DNA of 7,313 nt from assembly GCA_937873255.1 (NCBI GenBank), contig CALMVM010000476.1:1-7313 (forward strand), read 5' to 3'. Numbering within the stretch: the stretch's first letter is position 1; the number at the start of each line of letters is the position of its first letter. Shown one piece after another: positions 1 to 4,884 of the stretch. Origin of the DNA: an uncultured Verrucomicrobiota bacterium. Lineage in GTDB: Bacteria; Verrucomicrobiota; Verrucomicrobiia; Chthoniobacterales; SZAS-18. The notes beneath the pieces were generated by a model. The model did not search any database. It was given only the letters and a program-made list of their open reading frames with translations, and was not told the origin of the DNA. The position numbers and the translations under genes are program-made.

Positions 1-231
1 CTCGCGCATCCAGCCGGGGACCCGGCGCAATTCGACGAGAGTGAGGGACGCAAACCCACCTTCGTCAATACCGCAACAGCGGGCGGGGGCGGCAGGCGTG
101 GGACGGAGATCGCCGCGCCTTGGACACCTGAGAATGCGGGAGGGGTGCGAATGCGCGCCAACATCCCACGACCGCGACCGCCGTGCAAGCGGACGCGCCG
201 GAGACGATCACGAACGGCGCGCGAATTTTAG

Positions 232-260
232 TTGCGCAATTGAAGCCTCGTCATTACAGA
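232..260 (+). promoter_or_regulatory. Weak candidate sigma-70 promoter for acpP
   Basis: TTGCGC at 232-237 and TACAGA at 255-260 are separated by 17 bases and lie in the only AT-rich island of the acpP leader. Each box matches the sigma-70 consensus at only three of six positions, so the call rests mainly on spacing and location. Transcription would start near 267, immediately before the hairpin at 270-286. TTGCGC overlaps the palindrome TTGCGCAA (232-239), which could instead be a protein binding site. Confidence 0.2.
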
Positions 261-269
261 AGCAACAGC

Positions 270-286
270 CGCGGTGAACCACCGCG
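270..286 (+). promoter_or_regulatory. Hairpin in the acpP 5' leader
   Basis: CGCGGTG (270-276) and CACCGCG (280-286) are perfect inverted repeats of 7 bp, six of them G-C, around a 3-base loop AAC. The hairpin ends 36 bases before the acpP start codon and is not followed by a T tract, so it does not look like a terminator. In this position it would be in the acpP 5' untranslated region, where it could protect the mRNA end or modulate translation. The role is inferred; only the inverted repeat is directly visible. Confidence 0.35.
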
Positions 287-322
287 CCCCCGTTTACCGC
301 CACCCTAGCCAACATCCGTTTT

Positions 323-571
323 ATGTCAGACAAATCCGTCGAGGAAAAAGTGAAGGAAATCATCGTCGAGCAACTCGGCGTCACCCCCGAGCAGGTCACC
401 CCGCAGGCCTCGTTCATCGAAGACTTGGGCGCGGACTCGCTCGACACGGTTGAGCTGGTCATGGCCTTTGAAGAAGTCTTCGGCGTGGAAGTGCCCGACG
501 AGGACGCCGAGAAACTCCTGACCGTCGGTGACGTGATCAAGTACATCGAGAACAAGTCACCCGGCAAATAA
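323..571 (+). CDS. acpP: Acyl carrier protein
   Basis: This small acidic cytosolic protein of 82 aa carries growing acyl chains as thioesters on a 4'-phosphopantetheine arm during type II fatty acid synthesis, and also supplies acyl groups for lipid A and phospholipids. The invariant GADSLD motif sits at residues 36-41, with Ser39 as the attachment serine. It is followed by helix II ([20 protein letters not shown]), the acidic recognition helix that docks partner enzymes. Length and four-helix pattern match the family (about 77-82 aa). The ATG at 323 gives the canonical N-terminus. No Shine-Dalgarno sequence precedes it; the 20 bases upstream end in CCGTTTT. The gene stands 128 bases ahead of the next gene and is flanked by hairpins on both sides, which suggests its own transcript. 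Identification is secure. Confidence 0.98.
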   Translation: MSDKSVEEKVKEIIVEQLGVTPEQVTPQASFIEDLGADSLDTVELVMAFEEVFGVEVPDEDAEKLLTVGDVIKYIENKSPGK

Positions 572-583
572 CTGCCGCCGGTG

Positions 584-611
584 CCCGGCGCGGTCGTTTG
601 ACCCCGCCGGG
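584..611 (+). terminator. Strong hairpin just after acpP, possible terminator
   Basis: CCCGGCG (584-590) pairs with CGCCGGG (605-611), and GGTC (592-595) pairs with GACC (600-603), separated by one C/C mismatch and closed by a GTTT tetraloop (596-599). This gives 11 Watson-Crick pairs in a 28-base hairpin that starts 13 bases after the acpP stop codon (TAA at 569-571). There is no T tract after it, so it is not a classical intrinsic terminator. It could be a 3' stabilising structure, a Rho-assisted stop or a partial terminator that sets the high acpP to downstream-gene ratio. The pairing is seen; the role is inferred. Confidence 0.4.
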
Positions 612-643
612 TCGGGAGCGGTGGGTGGAGTGCAAAGGCCGCC

Positions 644-667
644 CGCCGCCGAGAAGTTTCGGTGGCG
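644..667 (+). promoter_or_regulatory. Second hairpin in the acpP downstream gap
   Basis: CGCCGCCGA (644-652) pairs with TCGGTGGCG (659-667) around the loop GAAGTT. The 9-bp stem contains a single G-U wobble on the plus-strand RNA. It lies 32 bases after the first hairpin and 32 bases before the next start codon at 700. No T tract follows. Because the wobble favours folding of the plus-strand transcript, it may act in the leader of the next gene or as part of a two-hairpin acpP 3' end. The function is unknown. Confidence 0.35.
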
Positions 668-699
668 AAAGCGCCCGTCCTCTCCTACGTTCGGCGTCC

Positions 700-1233
700 A
701 TGTTTACCGCCGACGATTTCCAATACGCGCTGGAAAACACCCGCGTGCTGCTCGGGCCGCAGCGGCAGATTGAAACGTTCGGCAACACGCATTTCCGGTT
801 TCATCTTCTGACCGAATCGATGGACCGGGTCAACGAGGTCCGCGTGCGCGAAGGCACGGTGTACGCCCAACGCCCGCAACTGCTCACGCCCGCCCACCAC
901 GCGCAGCTTCTCTTGGATAATTTCGGCGAGAAGGCGCGCGAGTTTGCCGAATGGTTGCGGCAACCCGGCTCGCCCCTGGCGGCAGTGCTCAAGTACGGCT
1001 TCCAGTTCCGGCGTTCCGAGATCAGCCAGCACGTCGTTCACGAGTCGGTCGAGAACGTCAGCGAAAGACTCTGCGCGCAGGTCGCCGCGGCACACGCGGA
1101 CGAGCCGTTGAGCGCGGTAATCCAGGGCGTGGACGACGCGTGGGAGGTGTGTTTGCTGAAATTCACGATGGATCTGGTGCAGGGTTCGGCGGCGTCGAAC
1201 ACCAACGATCTGCGCCGGCGCGGGTTGCTTTGA
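700..1233 (+). CDS. Conserved protein of unknown function (177 aa)
   Basis: A soluble protein of 177 aa with no signal peptide, membrane segment or catalytic motif that I recognise. It appears mixed alpha/beta. The N-terminal half (about 1-60) contains short strand-like stretches (QRQIETFGNTHFRFHLL, NEVRVREGTVYAQRP). The rest is mostly helical, with conserved-looking blocks LKYGFQFRR (about 105-113) and VIQGVDDAWEVCLLKFTMDL (about 142-161), and a C-terminal DLRRRGLL. From memory these resemble a conserved hypothetical family in Verrucomicrobiota and related bacteria, but I cannot name a domain. The ATG at 700 was preferred because an in-frame start further upstream would run the protein through the hairpin-rich gap and add low-quality, arginine-rich sequence. 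No Shine-Dalgarno is present (TTCGGCGTCC before ATG). The stop lies 45 bases before the LysM gene, so the two are probably co-transcribed. Confidence 0.85.
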   Translation: MFTADDFQYALENTRVLLGPQRQIETFGNTHFRFHLLTESMDRVNEVRVREGTVYAQRPQLLTPAHHAQLLLDNFGEKAREFAEWLRQPGSPLAAVLKYGFQFRRSEISQHVVHESVENVSERLCAQVAAAHADEPLSAVIQGVDDAWEVCLLKFTMDLVQGSAASNTNDLRRRGLL

Positions 1234-1278
1234 CAAACGAACGCCCCCCGCTTTCCCCGACCGTCCCACGCTTGCGCC

Positions 1279-2127
1279 ATGATCAAGCTGCTGAAGGCTC
1301 TCGTCATCCTGGGCCTGGTGAGCATGCTCGTCGGCGGCGGGGCGGGGGCATACTACTTTTTGGTCAAGCAGCCTCGCGCGCAGGACGATGAGGAAAACCA
1401 TCGCAGAGGCCCGGCCGGCCAGTCCACGCCTGACCCGACGACGGCGGATTTTGAAAAAGTCCGCGACCTGCGCCGCAACCAGCAATACGCCGAGGCGCAC
1501 AACGCGACGGAGGCGTTCCTGACGCGGTATCCGGAAAGCTCTCACCGCGAGGAAGCGGAAACGATGCTCGGCGAACTCAACGTCATCGACCTGCTTTCCA
1601 ACAGTCCCGGCCCCGACAAGCTAGAATACATCGTGCAGCGCGGCGACGTGCTCGACCGCGTCGCGCACAAAACCAAGTGCAACCAGGAACTGCTCTTTCA
1701 GGCCAACGGCCTGGAGCGCACCATGCTGCGCATCGGCCAGCGGCTGCGCGTTCCACAGGTGGACATATCGGTCGAGGTCCATCTGAAGCAGCGCAAGGTC
1801 ATCGTGCTCAACCACGGACGTTTCTTCAAGTCGTACGCGATCCAGAACGGCAAGGCGCCGCCCAAGAAATTCCCCGATATCCACACCAAGGTGCAGGAAA
1901 AGCAGGCCAAGAAGGACGGACGCCAGGTCGCCTTCGGCACGAAGGATTATCCGGGCAGCGTGCGTTCGCTCACGCTTGCGGGCCAGCCGGCGTACACGAT
2001 CTTCGGCGCGGACGAATCACCCGACAAACCGGCCGCTACCACGGGGATCGGACTGAACGTTTCCGACGCGGAGGAGTTGCACATGCTTGTTAGCGTCGGT
2101 ACGCCGGTAACGATCAACGCCGACTGA
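1279..2127 (+). CDS. Membrane-anchored LysM protein with degenerate L,D-transpeptidase-like domain
   Basis: A 282-aa envelope protein. Residues 1-5 (MIKLL) plus a hydrophobic segment at about 6-28 form an uncleaved anchor or signal sequence, leaving the bulk outside the cytoplasm. Residues 31-55 are a polar linker, and 56-105 are helical and TPR-like (ADFEKVRDLRRNQQYAEAH...FLTRYPES). Residues 116-159 are a LysM peptidoglycan-binding domain (EYIVQRGDVLDRVAHKT to RIGQRLRVPQ). Residues 163-280 follow the YkuD L,D-transpeptidase pattern: strands VHLKQRKVIVLNHGRFFKSYAIQ, then a tail DAEELHMLVSVGTPVTI typical of the family. The family's catalytic stretch, normally HGT followed by SHGCIRM, reads FGADESPDK...IGLNVSDAEEL here. 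The only cysteine is Cys134, in LysM. The domain is therefore probably catalytically inactive and may bind cell wall or act as a scaffold. The ATG at 1279 has no Shine-Dalgarno. Confidence 0.88.
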   Translation: MIKLLKALVILGLVSMLVGGGAGAYYFLVKQPRAQDDEENHRRGPAGQSTPDPTTADFEKVRDLRRNQQYAEAHNATEAFLTRYPESSHREEAETMLGELNVIDLLSNSPGPDKLEYIVQRGDVLDRVAHKTKCNQELLFQANGLERTMLRIGQRLRVPQVDISVEVHLKQRKVIVLNHGRFFKSYAIQNGKAPPKKFPDIHTKVQEKQAKKDGRQVAFGTKDYPGSVRSLTLAGQPAYTIFGADESPDKPAATTGIGLNVSDAEELHMLVSVGTPVTINAD

Positions 2128-2129
2128 CT

Positions 2130-2169
2130 CGCGGCCCGCTCCCCGTCCAACGCCGCGCGTTTGCTTTTT
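2130..2169 (+). terminator. Possible intrinsic terminator between the LysM gene and accA
   Basis: CGCGGC (2130-2135) and GCCGCG (2152-2157) are perfect 6-bp inverted repeats around a 16-base pyrimidine-rich loop. Two bases later comes a T-rich tract, TTTGCTTTTT (2160-2169). The repeat begins 2 bases after the LysM stop codon. The long loop makes the stem weak, and only about 35 bases remain before accA in which a separate promoter could sit. Read-through or attenuation is therefore as likely as full termination. Confidence 0.3.
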
Positions 2170-2204
2170 GCCGCGCCCCGCTTTCTGTTTGCTCCCTGTC
2201 ATCC

Positions 2205-3170
2205 ATGAACGTCACACCCCTGGACTTCGAGAAGCCGATCCTCGAACTCGAAAAAAAGCTCGACGACTTCAAGCGCCATCTCCACGGCCAGGAAATCGAT
2301 CTCGACCCGGAAGTCCGGCGCATCGCGGCGCACTTGGCCAAGACCAAACAACAGGTTTACGCCAATCTGAGTTCATGGGATCGTGTGAAAATCGCGCGTC
2401 ACCCACAACGGCCCTACGCCCTGGATTATTTGCGTTTGTGCTTCGGCGATTTTGTCGAACTGCACGGGGATCGCTGCTTCGGCGACGACAAGGCGATGCC
2501 GGGCGGATTGGCGACGCTCGACGGCATCCGTTGCGCGGTCGTCGCCCATCAAAAAGGGCGCGACGTGAAGGAGAACATCAAGCGCAACTTCGGCAGCGCG
2601 CATCCCGAGGGTTATCGGAAGTCGCTGCGGATCATGCGACTCGCGGAGAAGTTCGGCTTGCCCGTGGTGGCGCTGATCGACACCCCGGGCGCGTATCCCG
2701 GAGTTGGCGCGGAAGAGCGCCACATCGCGGAGGCCATCGCCGTCAATCTGCGCGAAATGATGATTTTGCGCACCCCGATTGTCGCCGTGGTGATTGGCGA
2801 GGGCGGGTCCGGCGGGGCGCTCGGCATCGGGGTCGCCGACCGCGTCTTGATGCTGGAAAACTCGTATTATTCCGTCATCAGCCCCGAGGGTGCCGCCGCC
2901 ATTCTCTGGAAAAACGGCGCGCACCGCGCCGCCGCCGCCGAGGCGCTCAAGCTGAACGCGACGGAGCTGGCGAAGTACGGCCTCGTTGACGGGGTCATCC
3001 CCGAGCCGGCCGGAGGCGCTCAGCACGATCACGACGCCACGGCCAAGGCGTTCCGCACGACGGTCGCAGGCGAGTTGCGCAAGCTGATTGGCTTACCAAC
3101 GGACGAACTGCTTTCCGCGCGCTACCGGAAGTTCCGGGCGTTTGGGCGGTTTGAAGAGGAAGCTCGCTGA
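2205..3170 (+). CDS. accA: Acetyl-CoA carboxylase carboxyltransferase subunit alpha
   Basis: AccA and AccD form the alpha2-beta2 carboxyltransferase that moves the carboxyl group from carboxybiotin on AccB to acetyl-CoA, making malonyl-CoA, the committed step of fatty acid synthesis in the cytosol. The protein has 321 aa, close to the usual 315-325. Family landmarks are in order: RPYALDYL (69-76), ELHGDRCFGDD (85-95), QKGRDVKENIKRNFGSAHPE (116-135), DTPGAYPGVGAEERHIAEAI (159-178), and the oxyanion-type glycine stretch GEGGSGGALGIG (198-209) followed by SYYSVISPEGAAAILWK (220-236). All key blocks are intact. The ATG at 2205 matches the expected N-terminus with its coiled-coil-like helix (LEKPILELEKKLDDFK type) at residues 8-24. 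No Shine-Dalgarno precedes it (CTCCCTGTCATCC). accD and accBC are not in the window. The gene converges with gspG. Confidence 0.98.
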   Translation: MNVTPLDFEKPILELEKKLDDFKRHLHGQEIDLDPEVRRIAAHLAKTKQQVYANLSSWDRVKIARHPQRPYALDYLRLCFGDFVELHGDRCFGDDKAMPGGLATLDGIRCAVVAHQKGRDVKENIKRNFGSAHPEGYRKSLRIMRLAEKFGLPVVALIDTPGAYPGVGAEERHIAEAIAVNLREMMILRTPIVAVVIGEGGSGGALGIGVADRVLMLENSYYSVISPEGAAAILWKNGAHRAAAAEALKLNATELAKYGLVDGVIPEPAGGAQHDHDATAKAFRTTVAGELRKLIGLPTDELLSARYRKFRAFGRFEEEAR

Positions 3171-3196
3171 TGGTGCGCCGCGCGAGGGATTCTTCC
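3158..3196. terminator. Bulged inverted repeat at the accA/gspG convergence, possible bidirectional terminator
   Basis: GGAAG-CTCGC (3158-3167), which covers the last accA codons, can pair with GCGAG (3182-3186) and then CTTCC (3192-3196), leaving a 5-base bulge at 3187-3191. The total is 10 bp around a 14-base loop. It spans the accA stop codon and most of the 37-base gap to the gspG stop. Neither strand has a clear T tract after it; the minus strand continues TCTTCAAA. The convergent layout calls for a stop signal in both directions, and this is the only candidate I can see. Confidence 0.2.
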
Positions 3197-3207
3197 GTTC
3201 CTTGCTG

Positions 3208-3642
3208 CTACTTCATCTCCCAATTGCCTTTGTCGTCGGCGGTGCCGTCGATGCCGTCCTTGCCCTTGCTGTAAAGATCGAACCCGTTGGGGTTGTGTTT
3301 GCCAGGGCAGACGTACACGTAGTCGTGGTTCCAAGGATCTTTCGGCAGACGGTCCATCATGTGATACCACTTGCTCGGCTTCGGTTCAGCCGTCGGCGCC
3401 GTGACGAGCGCCTGCAAGCCTTGTTCCGTGGTGGGGAACTGGTCGTCAGCCATCATACGGTAGGTTTGCAGGGACGATGTCAGCGCCGTGATGTCAGCAC
3501 TGATCCGGGCGTCCTGTCCGATCATTATTTTGTCTCCGAAAATGAAAAACGCCGCGCCGAGCAGCAGCGAGATGATCGCCACTACCAGCATGATTTCCAA
3601 AAGCGTGAAAGCGCGCTGAAAAAGAGATTTACGGGGCGTCAT
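3208..3642 (-). CDS. gspG: Type II secretion system major pseudopilin GspG
   Basis: GspG is the main subunit of the periplasmic pseudopilus that pushes folded substrates through the outer-membrane secretin. The protein has 144 aa. A class III prepilin signal is present: a basic leader of 11 residues, then FTLLE (12-16) with the conserved Glu5 of the mature protein at position 16, and a hydrophobic helix at about 12-36. The residue before the cleavage site is Ala11 (QRA/FTLLE) rather than the usual Gly. The globular part has the family markers FPTTEQGLQALV (69-80), LPKDPWNHDY (99-108), and the C-terminal FDLYSKGKDG...DDKGNW (121-141), which in GspG forms the calcium-binding loop. It is the last gene of the three-gene minus-strand unit. 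Its ATG at 3642 overlaps the end of the upstream gene by 14 bases, so translational coupling is likely. No Shine-Dalgarno is seen. Confidence 0.95.
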   Translation of the reverse strand: MTPRKSLFQRAFTLLEIMLVVAIISLLLGAAFFIFGDKIMIGQDARISADITALTSSLQTYRMMADDQFPTTEQGLQALVTAPTAEPKPSKWYHMMDRLPKDPWNHDYVYVCPGKHNPNGFDLYSKGKDGIDGTADDKGNWEMK

Positions 3643-4834
3643 AGGAAGCGGGGGTAGGGGTCACGAGATAATCCAGCTTTTCCCAGTTGTACTTGAGTTG
3701 GATTTGTACCGAGCGGATTGCCACGGAGTCAGAATCCTTGGACAGTGCGATGGTCAGATTGTTCAAACCGGCGGCCAGCGCGCTGCCCGGAATCACTTTC
3801 TGAGCCCGCACCCAGCCGGTGTAATGAAAACTCATGCCGCCTGCCCCCTCGCGCGTCCGTCCCTGGTAACCGGGGTCCGCCAAGTCGGGCATACCGACTT
3901 CCGACGCAACGGCCTGGCTCGCGTTCGCCGCCACGGTCGGTGCCGCGCCGAGGGTCGCACCCAGCACCTCATACGTGATCACCGCCACCAGCGGCTGCCG
4001 TTCGAGTTGAAATTGAAAGACCGCCGGGGCCTCGTTCGGCTGGAGCACGGCGGGTTTGGCATCCTGCAGCCGCGCCGTCACGACACCGTACAGATAGCTG
4101 TCGGCCGGGTGGGTGCGGGTGGTTGGTTGGATGCCGAAAGGTTCACGCGCGACCTCCTTCGAGGCAAAATCCGCCGGCTGCTGCACCTCCACCTTTTCCA
4201 GCCAACTCAGGAACACCGCCCGCAACTGCGAACCATCGCCAGGCGCGGCCAGTTCGAGGTAATCCGCACCTGCCATCGGCACGGTGAAAGTCTCCGAAGA
4301 CGACAACCCGAGTCCCTGGCCCAGCCCCTCCGAACGCATCAACTCGGAGCCGAGTTCGTTCCAGACCGAAACCCACGGCCGGCCGCCTTCCGCTCGATCC
4401 TCGTAGAAAATCCGGACCTGCAAATCACCCACCCCCGCCGCCGGCCGGTGCACGCGGATGCGGTAGACCGATTCGCCGCTGGCCGTGACGGTCCGGTCGG
4501 CCGCCGTCGGTGTCGTCGCCGGGGCACCGTCCGTCGCAGCGCCAGTGATCTGCACCGAAACGCTCTCCACCGTGTCGGTCGCCTTCTTGGCCGGGATGTA
4601 CTCGAACGCCTCGATCCAGTTCGGCGCGGTCTGAGGACCCGCTTCCGGCGCGGCGGGCCGCAGGTCGATCCAAGCGGTCAGCGGGGTGGTCTGCGCGCGG
4701 AGTTCCTGCGCGGGGGCGGGCTGTTGGGCGCAAAAACCTCCGAGAATGACGGTGGCGAAGATCGCCAGCGTCGGCACCGTCGGGCGGAAGTGAATTGGAG
4801 AAAGCATGCGCACGGGAAATTTTGCGTCGATCAT
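3629..4834 (-). CDS. Predicted exported protein of unknown function between gspF and gspG
   Basis: A 401-aa protein I do not recognise. A hydrophobic stretch at about 20-34 (VPTLAIFATVILGGF) after basic residues looks like a Sec signal peptide; cleavage might fall near the APAQ at 40-43. The remainder lacks membrane segments and cysteines; Cys35 is the only one and sits in the signal region without a proper lipobox. The mature part alternates short beta-strand-like stretches and Ala/Pro/Thr linkers, suggesting two beta-sandwich-type regions. One spans about 50-217 (ends LRAVFLSWLEKVEVQ), the other about 248-389 (ends VAIRSVQIQLKYNWEKLDY). A TAG lies three codons upstream in frame, so translation starts at Met1 (4834) or at Met10 (4807), which gives a more typical signal peptide. 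It starts 50 bases after gspF and overlaps gspG by 14 bases. A role with the pseudopilus, or as its substrate, is inferred from position only. Confidence 0.82.
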   Translation of the reverse strand: MIDAKFPVRMLSPIHFRPTVPTLAIFATVILGGFCAQQPAPAQELRAQTTPLTAWIDLRPAAPEAGPQTAPNWIEAFEYIPAKKATDTVESVSVQITGAATDGAPATTPTAADRTVTASGESVYRIRVHRPAAGVGDLQVRIFYEDRAEGGRPWVSVWNELGSELMRSEGLGQGLGLSSSETFTVPMAGADYLELAAPGDGSQLRAVFLSWLEKVEVQQPADFASKEVAREPFGIQPTTRTHPADSYLYGVVTARLQDAKPAVLQPNEAPAVFQFQLERQPLVAVITYEVLGATLGAAPTVAANASQAVASEVGMPDLADPGYQGRTREGAGGMSFHYTGWVRAQKVIPGSALAAGLNNLTIALSKDSDSVAIRSVQIQLKYNWEKLDYLVTPTPASYDAP

Positions 4835-4856
4835 AACGGTCTACCGCTCGTCCCAC

Positions 4857-4879
4857 AAGCGGCAACGCTGCCGAAGCTT
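4857..4879 (-). other. Small hairpin between gspF and the downstream exported-protein gene
   Basis: On the minus strand CGGCA and TGCCG (plus 4869-4873 and 4860-4864) form a 5-bp stem with a 4-base GCGT loop. An outer AAGC/GCTT pairing (plus 4876-4879 and 4857-4860) is a mutually adjusted alternative that leaves a 3-base bulge. It fills much of the 50-base gap after the gspF stop and has no T tract. It may mark an mRNA processing or stability site within the operon, or be incidental. Confidence 0.2.
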
Positions 4880-4884
4880 CCGGC

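Larger units (their letters stand above)
1..322. other. Non-coding leader region upstream of acpP
   Basis: No gene could be supported here. Plus frame 1 is open from the left edge to a TAG at 229-231, and a minus-strand frame is open from a CAT at 162-164 to the left edge. Both translate to arginine- and proline-rich text with no recognisable motif, as expected by chance in GC-rich DNA. Bases 222-262 form a relatively AT-rich island in an otherwise GC-rich stretch and are the likeliest site for an acpP promoter. A perfect 7-bp inverted repeat follows at 270-286. No tRNA-like cloverleaf or direct repeats were seen. A truncated 3' end of an upstream gene at the left edge cannot be ruled out. 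Confidence 0.5.

Noticed and set aside
1..164. Minus-strand open frame from an ATG at 164 to the left edge
   Set aside because: No motif, no start context, and composition typical of antisense noise in GC-rich DNA.
1..231. Open plus-strand frame 1 from the left edge to a TAG at 229-231, as the end of an upstream gene
   Set aside because: The translation is Arg/Pro/Gly-rich with no recognisable motif, and a 77-codon open stretch is common by chance at this GC content.
685..1545. 286-codon minus-strand frame opposite the 177-aa gene and the LysM gene
   Set aside because: It is antisense to two well-supported genes and its Arg/Val/Leu-rich text has no domain; it follows from the GC-rich codon pattern of the other strand.
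3125..3137. Perfect palindrome CCGGAA-G-TTCCGG
   Set aside because: It lies inside the accA coding region and encodes conserved C-terminal residues. The one-base centre cannot form a hairpin, so it is probably incidental.
4724..4740. Lipobox in the 401-aa exported protein (LGGFC)
   Set aside because: A Phe directly before the cysteine does not fit the lipobox rule of a small residue at -1, so an ordinary signal peptide is more likely.
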